Source of the DNA: Azadirachta indica
Taxonomy: Eukaryota > Streptophyta > Magnoliopsida > Sapindales > Meliaceae
Reading direction: 5' to 3'
DNA length: 64,000 nucleotides
Assembly: GCA_022749755.1 (NCBI GenBank)
Contig: CM040452.1
Location: 17,626,350-17,690,349, forward strand
How positions within the stretch are numbered: the stretch's first letter is position 1; each line of letters begins with the position of its first letter. The notes beneath the pieces were generated by a model. That model saw only the letters and a program-made list of their open reading frames with translations, did not search any database and had not been told where the DNA came from. The position numbers were made by a program, and so were the translations under genes. This document shows positions 40,216 through 52,434 of this stretch, piece by piece.

Positions 40216-40926
40216 TTATATAATATATACACTTATGGCTTCACATCAAAGGGGACATTCTGAAAGCATCTTGATAGAAACATATCATCAAGGTTGAACT
40301 TTCATCGGCCTATGATCATGTTTTCTACTCTGCAACAACACTTATAATTCCGGCTCACTTTTCGATGCCAACCCCTAAACATTAACCTATTATCCTGTCA
40401 TCCTTCTTGTATTCTCTGGCCATCAAATTGATTATTTTAGACATCAAAATAGCCCTGTTTGTTACCGTAGTTCGTCGATCGTAATTAATTGTATTGAATA
40501 CCGCTACGAGCAAGTCTGTTAAATATTGACTTGATTCCTTTGTAGATGCGATTCATTATTAAAACCATTGCGTTTATTTGCATTCGTATTTGGATTAGCT
40601 TGCTCCCATACACCGTAAACTCATAATTTATGTCTCATACTTTTTTTTGAGCATTTTTTAGATACAGAAGCAATAACAAGTCGTAGTAGTAGATATTTTC
40701 ATATGACTCCGAGCCAATCTTTTAAGGTTGTAACATTATGACCTTCGAGCTATTAAGTGTGATCCAAAGGGTGTAGTGGGCCTTATTCTTCATAACTTAG
40801 AAACGGGATGCGAAAGCTCAATTTTAAACCAGACCAGTGGTATGAAAACCCAGTAAAAGCAATACTAGGTTTACGTTAGTATCAACCATTCACAATTTGA
40901 CACGTAAATCTGATAGATTTCTCCCG

Positions 40927-41345
40927 CGAGCAATTTTTTTTAAAAAAGGTAATTTTTAATTGATGATATCAAAATCAATAAAAAATTAAATAAAAATAAA
41001 AAGTTATATTGTAATATAGTTGTAATTATGAAAATATATAAATTTCGTACAATAGTTAAAGTATAAAATAAGTAAGATTAAGAAAACAATAGAGGAAAAC
41101 GACAAAATGTATAAAAAGTAGTTAACTAGTATTTTAATTTTGTTAGGAAATAAATTAATAAATTAAAGATATTTTTAAAAAAATAAAAATATTAAAGTAT
41201 TCAGATAGTTGCTTATTCAGATTTAAATTAAAATTTTTAACTTAATTATATTAATATTTTTTAATAAATATTCAAATATAAATTGAAAAACAAACGATTT
41301 TTAAATATTTAAATAATTATATTCAAACTTTAACTAAAAAAAAAC
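40927..41345 (+). repeat. Dispersed AT-rich repeat, copy 1
   Basis: Aligns by eye over its whole length with 45934-46345 in the same orientation. Shared blocks include AATTAAATAAAAATAA, TGTAATTATG, TTAAAGTATAAAATAAGTA, ATTCAGATTTAAAT and AATATTCAAATATAAATT. Moderate divergence, so an old duplication or two members of one family. Confidence 0.75.
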
Positions 41346-42740
41346 CTTTTAGGCTATAAGAACATTAATTTATTTGTACAAATATTTTTATCCTTCAAAA
41401 GAACATCAGATGACTCGCGAGAAAAGAAACAGTTTTTTAATTATCTTTTCATATATAAACAATTTAATTAAAAACCATGGTACAAAATTTTTTTAAAGGA
41501 CGCACTATAATCTATTTAATATATTGTGTATTTCTATTTTCTTTTATAACATAAAATTTGAAACAGATAAAAATTATAATTTGAAGCAAATTATGGAACT
41601 AAACTTAATATCTAACATAAAACTTAAAAAATTAGTATATCTAACAATACATATATGTACTTAGTCAATAAATTCCTTACTTTTAAAGTTTTGAATAATT
41701 ATCATTACACCTCCAACCAACTCTAATTTTTGTTTAGCTATCTTTTAATGATCGATTTGGTTTGATCCATAAATATATTTAACCCCTTTTTTAAGAAGAT
41801 GAATATATTTAACCTCAAAAATTAATATGTTTTATTGAGGAAAAAAAATATTTATAATTATTCACATTCTTATTTAGATGAATGTATTTTTTTTGTATTT
41901 TTAATTTTTAAAAATTTAAAATCTTTTTCGAAGGCTAAATCAAAAGGGCCTTAAGTCGTCTAACAACACATAAAAAATTAAAATAATATAAAATATATTA
42001 AATAAAAAATAAATGTTTACCAAATTTTCTTCTTGAACTTGACTTTAACATGTTGTAGCTATCAATGTAAATTTATATAATTTTAAGTAGCTCATATCCC
42101 ACCACCCAATCAAAGACTAGATAATAAGAACACATGTACGAATCTTATCATTTGACCTTAGAAATAGAAAAAATTTAAAACTTTAAAAATAAGTATACGA
42201 TGTAGTAAAAAGGAGAATTATTTGTAAATTTAGAGTAAGAGCTTTGAATATTTGACAAAATATCCAAAGTATTAAAATTATTTTGATACTTTTTAGAAAA
42301 TAAATAAATTTGAAGAAATAAAAGGGAAAAATGACGATAGCTAAGAAGGAAAAAAATTAAGAAAAATAAATTCAAATAATAAAAAGTGAAAATTGAGATA
42401 TCTTTATGTGAATTAATGGTCCTTCTACAGTGTGGAGAAAAAATTTTCGGTATTGATAACATTAAAATTGTGGACTATTGGATAAGATCAATGGTCCATT
42501 TTTCTTACTTTTAAAATATTAATTTAATTATTAAAATTATTTTTTTAATTTATCGATTGTATAAGTCTTTTTTGACTTTTAGTCAATCTCAACAAGTCCT
42601 ATGATTTTTCAGTTTTCTTTTAACTTTTAGTCAATTTCAAACTTCTTTTTATAACCAATTTTCAGTGATTTGTAAACTTCTCTATCACAATTAGTATAGT
42701 TAAATCCAATACTCATTAACATAAAAATAAAAAAATTTAA

Positions 42741-44330
42741 GCCAACATAAAATAGTAAAAATGAATATCAACTTTATGAATTTAACATTAAAAAATGTAA
42801 ATGAAATGAAATAAATGTAAATTAACGTGAAATTATTAAATGACAACAATATAGTTGTAAACAAAATAAAAAAAAAATAATTGTGATATAAAATTTATAA
42901 ATACACATAAAAATTGTAATTTTGACATAAAAAATTAAATTACAACGTAAAACTTGTATGTAAAATAATAATACTCGTAAAAATTAAAGTTTAAAAATAA
43001 AAAATATAAACCAACATAAAATAGTAAAAATAAACATTAATTATATAAAGACAATATAAAAAATATAAATAAACGGAGATAAATGTAAATTAACATGAAA
43101 TTATTAAATGACAATAATATATTTGTAAATAAAACAAAAAGAAATAATTGTGATATAAAAGTTATTAATACACATAAAAATTGTAATCTTAACATAAAAA
43201 ATTAAATTACAATGTAAATTTGTATGTAAAACATAATATTTATAAATGTTAAAAATTAAAAAATAAAAAAATATAAGCCAACAAAAAATAATAAAAATGA
43301 ATATCAACTTCATAAATTCACCATTGAAAATATAAATGAACTGAGATAAATATAAATTAACGTAAAATTGTTAAATAACAACAATATAGTTATGAACCAA
43401 AAAAAAATTGTGACATAAAACTTGTAAATACACATAAAAATTTTAATCTTGATATAAAAAATTAAGTTACAATATAAAACTTATATGTAAAATTTAATAG
43501 TTATAAATGTTAAAAATTAAAAAATTAAAAAATAGGGAGAATGCCCATTACCCTCATATATTTTTGAGCTAATATTCTATTTCCCTCTTATATTTTTTTA
43601 ATATCCCATCACCTCTTTAAATTCTGATTTTACCCTTTAATATTTTAAATATTTTCGATTTTACCATTTTGTAAACCAATTGAACTGAAGGACAAAATCA
43701 GAAAAAAAAAAAATTAGGGGGTGATGGAGTATTAGAAAAAATATAAGAGGGTAATGAGGTATTGATTGAAGGGTAATGGGCATTCTCCCAAAAAAATATT
43801 AGTTAATATAAAATAGTAAAAATAAATATCAGCTTCATAAATTCAACATTAAAAACGTAAATATATTGAGATAAATATAAATTTACATGAAATTGTCAAA
43901 TGACAAAACCATAATTGTAAATAAACTAAAAGAATTATAATTGTGACATAAAACATATAAATACACATAAAAAATGTAATGTTTACATAAAAAAATAAAA
44001 TTACAACGGAAAACTTGTATGTAAAATATAATACTTGTAAACGTTAAAAATAAAAAATAGTAAATAATAAGTCAACATAAAATAGTAAAAATGAACATCA
44101 AATATATAAAGACAGCATAAAAAATATAATTGTCATAAAATAAATGAAAATGAACATGAAAGAATAAATAGCAATATTATAATTGTAAATAGAACAAAAT
44201 AAATAAAAATGTAATATAAGAATTGTAAATAAACATTGTATTTGTAACTCAGATATTCAAAATTGAATTACAATAAAAATTTTGTGAAAAAAAAGTACAA
44301 TACTTGTAAAATTATAACAATAATTACAAA
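42741..44330 (+). repeat. Five-copy tandem array of a ~268-bp AT-rich unit
   Basis: The anchor (G/A)(C/T)CAACATAAAATAGTAAAAAT or a close variant recurs at about 42741, 43010, 43277, 43802 and 44071. Spacings are 269, 267, 525 and 269; the 525 becomes about 261 once the MITE and its duplication are removed. Within each unit the order AATATCAACTT, AAATGTAAATTAAC, GTGAAATTATTAAATGACAA, GTTGTAAAC, ACACATAAAAATTGTAAT, AAAACTTGTATGTAAAAT is kept. No ORF is shared. Confidence 0.88.
43535..43789. mobile_element. 255-bp foldback MITE with perfect 20-bp terminal inverted repeats
   Basis: Left end GGGAGAATGCCCATTACCCT is matched exactly in inverse orientation by the right end (43770-43789). The inverse pairing continues inward with few mismatches (for example CCCTCTTATATTTTTT against AAAAAATATAAGAGGG), so the single strand folds into one long hairpin. 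Flanks read TAAAAAATA on the left and AAAAAAATA on the right, consistent with an 8-9-bp target-site duplication (Mutator or hAT size), though A-rich context makes this uncertain. No coding capacity. It interrupts the 268-bp array. Confidence 0.9.
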
Positions 44331-46400
44331 TTTTATATTATTATTATTATATAAAATATTTGTAACACATAAATATATGTTTTTAATATATGTTTTTTCT
44401 AAACGTATGGTTATGCTTTAAAAAAATGATTATTGATGTTTTAAATTTATTTCAATTATTGAAATAATTTTAAGTTATATGTGTACAAATCAATTTTTTT
44501 CTCATTCTTTTCCTTTTTTTCCTGATTGCATAACATTAAATAAAATATCATTTTACAAATAATCAATATCAATAATTTAATAATAGCACCCTTTTCATGC
44601 CAAATTGAATTTGCATTATATGTATATAAGATTTCTTAAATTTTTTGTTTCTTACAATTAATATCGATTTCATAAAAGTAGATTAACTTACATTTTACCT
44701 TTTCTTAATTACTTTTTTAAAATTTGTTATTTATATGTGATAATAACGTGGATGGTTTTTTTTTTTCACTAACAATTTATCAGCTGTAAAATCTTCTTAT
44801 TTCTTTTTCTATTAATGTAATATTAGTTATAGGGCTATTTTATTTTATTATACTAATCATTCTCAAAGATTATAATAATGTTTACATCTTCAAAATAACA
44901 TATGTTTTTCAATTAATTTATATAAATACAATCATCATAAGTGATATATAAGATGTGTCTTACTTTCTAATATTAATTTTTGAGTTATAATAATTTATTT
45001 TATTATTAATAATTTTTTAAAAAAAATAAAAAAAGAATATAAATTTTTATAATATCTAACTTAATGTTTTTTAAGTACATTATTTCTAATATGGATAACC
45101 CATTGTTTAACATTAAATATTTTTACTATGATATATGAATTTGTATTTCAAATATATTTCTAAAAAATAAATGATAATAAAATAACTTAAATATATTAAA
45201 AAAAATAAAAAATAAGGAAAATAATTTTGAACCTGTATATCAACTTAATTTGACATGTTACTTGATAAATAGGTTAATTACTATTATGTAAAATGAATGG
45301 TTCAAATTTTAATTTTAAAATCTAAAGATCAATAAAACTGACTTATTGATATTAGGATTCTTTATCCCAATATCATAGAACTTTCTATGAATTAAAGTCT
45401 CTTTAAAAAAATTAGAAAAGCTAATGTCTTTTTTTTTTTTAATCAAGGTCTTAGTGTAGATAAGAAGAAAGGAATTAGTGTTTAGGATTAGACAAACAAA
45501 AGTTAGAATCAAAACTATAGTAAGTATATAATAAGAAAATTTAGTGATAATATTCTAAATAAAATTAAATACAAGGATTATGAACTAATTTTATCAGAAT
45601 TTTTTTTTTGGAAATATTAACTTAGTTGTTACATTTTCTATTTATGATATTAAAAAGGGATAGAACCACAGAGATTTTTTAAATTTTGAATATAACTGAA
45701 ATATGAATTTAAATGATATGTGTGTTTTTTATTTTAAAATATCTGAAAATAAGTATTAAGTTGTTTGTTTTGATAAAATAAAAAAAAAATGAAAATTAAT
45801 ATTTTGACATATATACCCTTTTAAATAATATACTTATATATATAATAATTTTGATTATATTAGCACAATAATAGATAAAAAATTAATAAATTATATTTGT
45901 ATGTACATTATTTATTTATTTGATACATAATTTTTTTTTAAAAAAATAATTTCTAATCGATAATATAAAGATCAATAAAAATTAAATAAAAATAATAAGT
46001 CATATTGAATATAATTGTAATTATGTAAATATATAAATTTATTATAATAATTAAAGTATAAAATAAGTAGAATTAAGAAGACAAATAGAAAGAACCCATA
46101 ATAGAAAAAAGATACATTAAAAATTATTAATTAGGGTTTTAATTTTATTAGTAAATAAATTAATAAAATAAAAATATTTTTTTTAAAAGTAAAAATATTA
46201 AATTATTCAGATATTTACTCATTCAGATTTAAATCAAAATTTTTAATTTAATTATATTTAAATATTTTTAATAAATATTCAAATATAAATTAAAATATAA
46301 ATAACTTTTAAACATTTAAATAATTATATTTAAATTTCAGTTATAAAAAGCAAATAAACTTTAACAGTGAAGGTACACATACATCTAAAACCCGTGAAGG
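44331..46400. other. AT-rich intergenic DNA
   Basis: No genes seen. Contains the second copy of the dispersed repeat; 45700-45930 may be its upstream part. Confidence 0.55.
45934..46345 (+). repeat. Dispersed AT-rich repeat, copy 2
   Basis: Same-orientation partner of 40927-41345. It ends with TTTAAATTTCAG, resembling the right end of the element near 63.8 kb. Confidence 0.75.
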
Positions 46401-46570
46401 AAAACTTGCAATTGCACTTTATTTTGCTTAAAGAATTGATTATTCATTAGAGCATAATTTTTTGGAATGATTACAATGACACCATTGTAAATGTGTGTCA
46501 AATAATCATTTTGAAGTAACTGCTCTAATTTTTGCCTAACCATCACAAATTTGAATACGTGCTGATTAGT

Positions 46571-47715
46571 CTAATCCTTAAGGTAGAACGATTTGAGCTT
46601 CTGCAAACATTCTTTGTCTATTAAGAAATTTTTTTTAGGGAATCCACTATTATACCATGGTTCTCTTGCAAAAAATTCCCAAATCTGTAAAGGCAAAACA
46701 TCATCGCTTTCTTGAATTGTAGAAATAATATAACATGTAAAGCGATTAATCCTTTTGTCCAATACGCACAAAACTTATTTAACCGTGTCTGACAACTCAG
46801 GGTATGTTAATACCTCATGTACCTCAAGTTCGAGTAAATCAACTCAAACCTTTTTCACCAGTTCAAAGTATAAGCCCAATGAGAAAACTTGCCATAGGAT
46901 GGATAACTCAATCAGATTATTCGAGTAAATTATCATTGTTTTTATAACAAGTGACGATTTGCTCAATTTATAATCTTTTAATAACTCATTCAAGGTCTCG
47001 TAGCGTACAATCTTTTCTGTAACCTACTTTATAAGATATTTATCTGCCATTACCAACCTTTAAACTGTTCAGTCTTGAAAATAAAAAGCAACCTTTTCTT
47101 CTTCTTCTTCTTCAAGGTAGACTTTGTCCTCTTTAAGCCGCGCGATTCTATCCGCTAACTTATGCAAGAGTTGTTTCATTGTAAAATAACCTTTTCCTAA
47201 TATCAATGCAACTCAATATTGGGCTTCCAAATCTTCACAAAGTTGGTGACTTTGATAAGTTACTTCAAAATTATCAGGAAATTCCATTGGTTCAAAAGCT
47301 TAATCCAATTTTCTTTTAACATCATCCACCAATGTCTCTGAAGAAGTCCTTCATAAATTATCAAAAAAATTTCTTCCTGACTAAAAGAAACTTCTTTCGA
47401 AATTCCTTTTCCTTCAGAAGAAATAATTTTCTTTTTCCCTGCAGAACTCTCCTACGTTTCTTCAGTAATTCCTTTGCTTTTCTTCCTAGGACATTCAGAA
47501 CGAACATGTCCCAGAAGTTTCCAATTCCATCAAAGTGCTGAGCTTTTCCAGGGTTTTCAACTTTTACTTCCTTATTTTTGGTCTCTTGTCGTAGGACCAA
47601 TTTCAACAATCTATTGATTTCTCTTTTCAACTTCTCAAGCTCTCATAGCTGCCTAAGCTTTCAAGGGACAGTCTCTTATCAGATGTTCGATTTTGTTACA
47701 CTTCGAACATGACAA
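46571..47715 (-). pseudogene. Broken ORF region with two zinc knuckles and coiled-coil
   Basis: Same strand as the viral fossil and directly after RNase H. The first CCHC box, CSKCNKIEHLIRDC, is at about 47670-47715. A charged helix-prone linker follows, then a second knuckle-like block containing GHVRSECP in a different frame (about 47490-47545), then lysine/glutamate-rich stretches and the fragment IWEFFAREPWYNSGFPKK. Several stops and at least one frameshift are present. It could be a downstream ORF of the same virus or a gag piece of an unrelated retrotransposon; I cannot decide. Confidence 0.5.
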
Positions 47716-47729
47716 AGGATTTCCAATTT

Positions 47730-48280
47730 TCTTATCCATTGCAGCTTACATCAGCTGAATCGTTTTTAGGCTTAGAAAGAAAATCAACAACAAGATTAGA
47801 TTTACCAGATATGAATTCAAACTTGATTCTGTATTATGCAAACCAAGTTTGCCATTCAATCAATTTACTCTTGTCAATTTTTAAATTTAGATTCAAACAT
47901 TTTTTAAATATTTAGAATCCGTTCTTAAAGTAAATTCTTGACTAATAATAAATAGTCGGAATCTATCGATAGAATTTTTAACAGTTAAAACTTCTTTTCA
48001 TGAATAAGATAGTTAATTTCCGTCGTTGAAAATCTACCCGATACGTGTTTAGCTATTTGCTCAATACATCCAATCCTTTTGCCTTTAATACTCCTCCCCA
48101 ATACAAGTGAAAAGCATCAATTTCGACAATTAAGAATTTATTATCCTCAGGTATCCTGAGTGGTTTCAAAGTTTTAATGAGATCCTTCATGTTTAAGACA
48201 CATTTCATATCTTCACAAGTCCATTCCCAAGGAACTTTCTCATTAACTTTTTCTATGAGACAATTTATAATTTTTGCGAG
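47730..48280 (-). pseudogene. RNase H remnant of the viral fossil
   Basis: On the minus strand, about 48150-48080 reads EIDAF...YWGGVLKA, the conserved first block of caulimovirid RNase H, with the first catalytic Asp retained. Later pieces of the domain continue to about 47.75 kb. In-frame stops interrupt it. Confidence 0.7.
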
Positions 48281-49239
48281 ATTTGGGACATATTCTCACA
48301 TATAATTGGCCATACTAAGAAATTACTGTAAATGTTTTCTATCATGAAGGACATCAGGAAATTCCAATAATTTTTTCGAGATACGTTTTAGGAGTTGAAT
48401 TCCTCCTTCACTTATCTCAACACCTAAGAATTTTACCTTAGTTTGAAACCATTCTATCTTTCGTTCAGATAGAATCATTTCTGCAGTTATAAATTTTTCT
48501 ACCACCTTTTCAAGATGATAAATGTGATCTTATAATGTTTTACTAAACAATAAAACATCATCAACATAGACCGTACAGAAATATGACAAGTATGAAAATA
48601 CCTTATCCATCTTTCTTTGGAATATCGATGGCGCATGTTTTAATCCAAATGGCATAATCATCCATTCAAACAAACCTTTTAGGCAAGTAAACGCCGTCAA
48701 AGGTATACATTCCTCTTTCATTCGAATTTACCAGAATCCTGACTTCAAATCGAATTTAGAGAAATATTTTCCATACCTTGCCTTATTTATCAAGGCCGAT
48801 TTGTTTAGAATTTTATAAGTATCGTCTATAGTTTTGCTATTCAACTGTATACAGTCGATTACAAGTCTAGCCTTTCCACTTTCTCTTTCTGCCCTATTCA
48901 TTACCATAAACACAAGCAACGAATGTGGACTAAAGCTAGGCCTTATCAACTTCTTTTCAAAAAGTTTGGCTATTTGCTTAGTAAATTCCTCTTTTGCATC
49001 AGGATAAAAGGAAAAAATTTTGTTACAATAACATCATCCTTCTTTTTTAACTTTAGTTCAGCAAATTCACCATGTTGTTCCCATAATTTTAATAGTTGAT
49101 CATCAAAACATGGAGCTAATTTTTCTTTAAAGCTTTGAATCAGGCTTTTTACCTTATCATTTGAAACCTTCAAAGTAGCTTCAAGTTTTTTCTCTTCTTT
49201 ATCATCTTTATTCATACGCGTAGATATTCTACTCATCAT
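48281..49239 (-). pseudogene. Reverse transcriptase remnant of the viral fossil
   Basis: Pieces in order: 49239-48970 (charged N-terminal part), 48949-48728 (ARLVIDCIQLNSKT, then YFSKFDLKSGFW), 48721-48530 (PLTAFTC, FEWMIMPFGLKHAPSIFQRK, YVDD at 48568-48557), 48505-48323 (KFLGVEISEGGIQLL, thumb/connection). The catalytic YVDD is intact, but an in-frame TAA at 48730-48728 directly follows SGFW and another stop ends the 48530 piece. The fingers-palm order is that of caulimovirid/gypsy-type RT; wording of the connection block favours Caulimoviridae. Confidence 0.85.
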
Positions 49240-49302
49240 ATAAGATGGATAAAGTTTTTGAAAAAATACTCTATTCTCATCTTACTTAGAGTTTTTAAGC
49301 CA

Positions 49303-49705
49303 CTATTTTTTTTTCTCAGAACATCGAAAAATAATATGACTTATCTCTTTGAGGACAAAAATCATTTCATACCTTAAAACTTCAGGTTTAGTAAGAATGA
49401 GAATTTTATGGTTTGTCAGAATAATATTATCATTATTCTGTATAAATGGTTTAACTTCCGACTGACCGCGTAGGAAGCTCTTTCCGAGAATAAAATTTGC
49501 TTCAACATAATCCACTATCAGGATTTCCTTTATTACAAATTCTTTATCGTTTATTTTCATAACCACGTTTTCTACATAATCCGTGATTATATTTCTTCCT
49601 CCATCAACAACCGTATTAAAGACTGGATTCTTCAGTTGTTTCCATAGTTCTTTTGGAAAATAGTATCGTCTGGCGATACTCTTAGTTGCACCAATATTTA
49701 TAAGA
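49303..49705 (-). pseudogene. Aspartic protease remnant of the viral fossil
   Basis: The retroviral-type protease active-site box, normally D-T/S-G-A, reads N-I-G-A-T at about 49698-49684. The catalytic Asp is lost. Downstream are FILGKSFL-type and DYVEANFILG blocks typical of the protease C-terminal half (ORF 49566-49303). The piece is separated from its active site by a stop. Confidence 0.75.
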
Positions 49706-50405
49706 ATTCTAATTCATATTCTTTATAGTCTGGAAAACTAAACACTCTGCGAATACAATTATCTATTGTTCTTTGTACTAAGGCACAACACTTTTCACTA
49801 CAAGCAATCATCATTCTAATTTCAGAATAATTATCAGAATGAGTATCCTCATTCTCATATACCAGTATTTGTACGAATTTATATCCCACAATTTTCCTGT
49901 TTACAGAGCTAGTTTCGCTTTTAACATCATCGTTTATATCTAATATGTCAACAGGTTTACTATCGATTCTTAAAATCGAACCAAAAGTATCAATTGACCT
50001 TCTGCCCTTAGAGTATGAAGTATTCCTCTTAATTGGGCCTTTCAGGGTAATTTCCACCTGTTTATTTGTAATATCTCCAATCTCTCGAATAACTACACCT
50101 TAAAGATTGAGATTCACCACGCTAGGCTTCGTAATATAGTTTAACACCCATTTTTTAGGCCAAGTAAGAGATTTTGCATCTCTAACCTCAAGCACCATGG
50201 GTATCATCCTGTTTTCTGTAAGACCATATACTTTAGTAATTATACCTGAAGACATTTTTAACGAATTTACTGAATTAATCAATTGGTATATCATCCTATA
50301 CTGGATAGTTATTTTGTGATTCGAGGACATCAAACCTTCAAATCCTGAAGTATGAATCCTCAAAACCATTATATGTTTTAAGTTTAGGTCTATAATACTG
50401 ACCAT
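49698..50405 (-). pseudogene. Linker segments between capsid and protease, function unknown
   Basis: Two open pieces (50405-50100 and 50057-49698) on the fossil's strand. The first contains IPMVLEVRDAKSLTWPKKW; the second contains RRSIDTFGSILRID. I do not recognise a domain; they are placed in the fossil by strand and position only. Confidence 0.45.
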
Positions 50406-50741
50406 ACATTCTGGTCATATTGTACTATAAATATCACCTAAGGCTAGGTTTGCATAAAATCCTCCAATTAAGGCTTTTCTGAAAGATAACAATCTTCTGT
50501 TTAGAAGAGTTACTTAAATAGGAATATCTAATCCTCTTCTGACCAAGCCACAAATATGTATTTACACCACTTCGAATTGTACATAATTGAACTTATTTTG
50601 TCCTTACTTGCCCTTAACAAGTGTAGAGATTCGTTTAAGCTATTACTCATTCAAAGGAACAACTTTTCCTTCTCTCGATTAAGACAATTTAATCTTAATT
50701 GGTTGTTCATGTACATCATCAATTCCTTCTGTTCGAAAGTT

Positions 50742-52434
50742 TTATTTTGATCTTCTTTTGAAAACTCCTTTAAGAGTTAACTTAAGAATTACCCAAGTAT
50801 CAAAACTTTCAGAGGTATCCGAATAATTAGTGTTAAAACTAATTATTGGTTGTTCAGATGAACTTTCAATATCTCTTATTAGAACTAATTCATTTTTATT
50901 TTCACTTTCATTCCTCATCATGAAAGTATGTATCCTGAAACTCTCTAACCGAGAAATTTCAGTTTCTTCCTCAGAAATTTTTGTATTAGATTCTTCTGAG
51001 TATTCTGAAATTAATTCATAGATTGGTTCATCATTAGAACTAATTTCGTATCGCCATACAAGTTCATATGCTAATGATCCGCTTTTTATGTCAATTTCTA
51101 ACAATCGAACACTTGTCTTTTTTCTTTTTTTATCAGGAAATTTATTAGCATAATGACCTTTCTTGCCACATATCCAGCAACAATCACAGTCTTGGGCAAA
51201 TTTATCAAATGGACACATGGCACAAAATTTATGAGCACCTCGTTCTTTTGTGCTATTCTTTCATCTAGTTTTTCTAATAAACCTGACATGATCAGGAAGG
51301 TTTCTTTTAGATCTTAGAGGAACCTTTTTCATCTTTCTAAACCATCGATTTTTCTTACTCCATCAACGTAATTTCCAAGAATTCCATTATTTTTCCCGTT
51401 TAGGATAATGTTCTTTATGACAACCATATTGTCCAGGAACACCAACAAATTCTTAACAACAAGATTCATTGAAGTCAAGCCTTTTAACTTCTTTATTCAG
51501 CTTGGCATTCAAACATCTTGTTCAGACTAACTGCCTCACAGCTTCTATTATGCCTCATAAAGAATCAATAACATGATCATTTTTTATAAACATCTTAAAA
51601 GCTTCATCAACAGCTTCGCCCCAACCATTTGGAAGCTCGCAAAGAAAGTGTTTTTAACCACTTTCTGCGTTCCACCGAGCAATTGATAAAAGTATTTCCG
51701 ATATTTACAAATAAAATTTTTGAATTGGCACATATTGCAAATTCTTAATTTTGTTATTACTTCCAAAGTAATTACATTAAAAAGATTCCTACTGGTTACT
51801 GTAACACTAGTAAACTCTCTATTAAGCATGTCTTTGAAGAGAACAAAAATGCCTTTAACTGTCTTCAAGTCCCCTACCGTATTTAGTAATCCAAATCTCG
51901 TTTTTAAACTTTTCCAGAAGTTTTCTACAGAACTTTACAGCGTGGATCTTAGAAATCGATAGGTATCGACAACGCCAAAATCATGATTTTGGACATGTAC
52001 CCAATTTATAGTTTCCTATGCATCGATTACTTCATCAATATTCTTGACACAATCTACATCAAGAAAACTTCCACTAAACGGTATCTCCATCATCTTTTAT
52101 ATATCTCTCGGTACGAATTCAAATTTAATTTATGAAGGATACGTTTGTACATATTTCGCTTTTAAAATTTCTTTCCAAAAGCCTTCAAAGGAATTCAAAG
52201 GATTTATTATTCCTTTTAAGGGATCATCCATAAATTTCTTAATTTCGAGATCAGCTTGTTAAGCTCGACTTTTGATGAAGCTTTATTCCTTTTCAAGAGT
52301 TTTTTTTTCTGAAACCTTTCAAATTCCTTACTTAATTTCTCCGCATCCGCATTAGGAATTTTGTCAAATTCAACCTTAGGCCTTTTACCTTCAGATTTAG
52401 AAAAAAAATCCTCTTCTTTAATCGCTTTTTTCAA
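50742..52434 (-). pseudogene. Capsid-like region with zinc knuckle
   Basis: 52434-52216 is lysine/glutamate-rich (EKLSKEFERFQKKKLLKRNK). 51868-51584 has a capsid-like block (MCQFKNFICKYRKYFYQLLG). 51218-50742 carries a CCHC nucleic-acid-binding knuckle CWICGKKGHYANKF followed by KKRKK and then an acidic serine-rich tail, the usual layout of a pararetroviral capsid C-terminus. The fourth zinc ligand is replaced by Phe (codon 51140-51138). The pieces are in different frames with stops between them. Confidence 0.7.

Larger units (their letters stand above)
38945..42720. other. AT-rich intergenic DNA with small duplications
   Basis: No genes seen. Contains two small tandem duplications near 40.1 kb and the first copy of a long direct repeat (both listed separately). 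Confidence 0.6.

Noticed and set aside
42741..44330. CRISPR-like regular repeats
   Set aside because: Units are 268 bp with no short-repeat/spacer structure, and the genome is a plant nuclear one.
42175..45512. Several 65-95-aa minus-strand frames rich in F, Y, I and N
   Set aside because: Expected by chance in extremely AT-rich DNA and in the 268-bp array.
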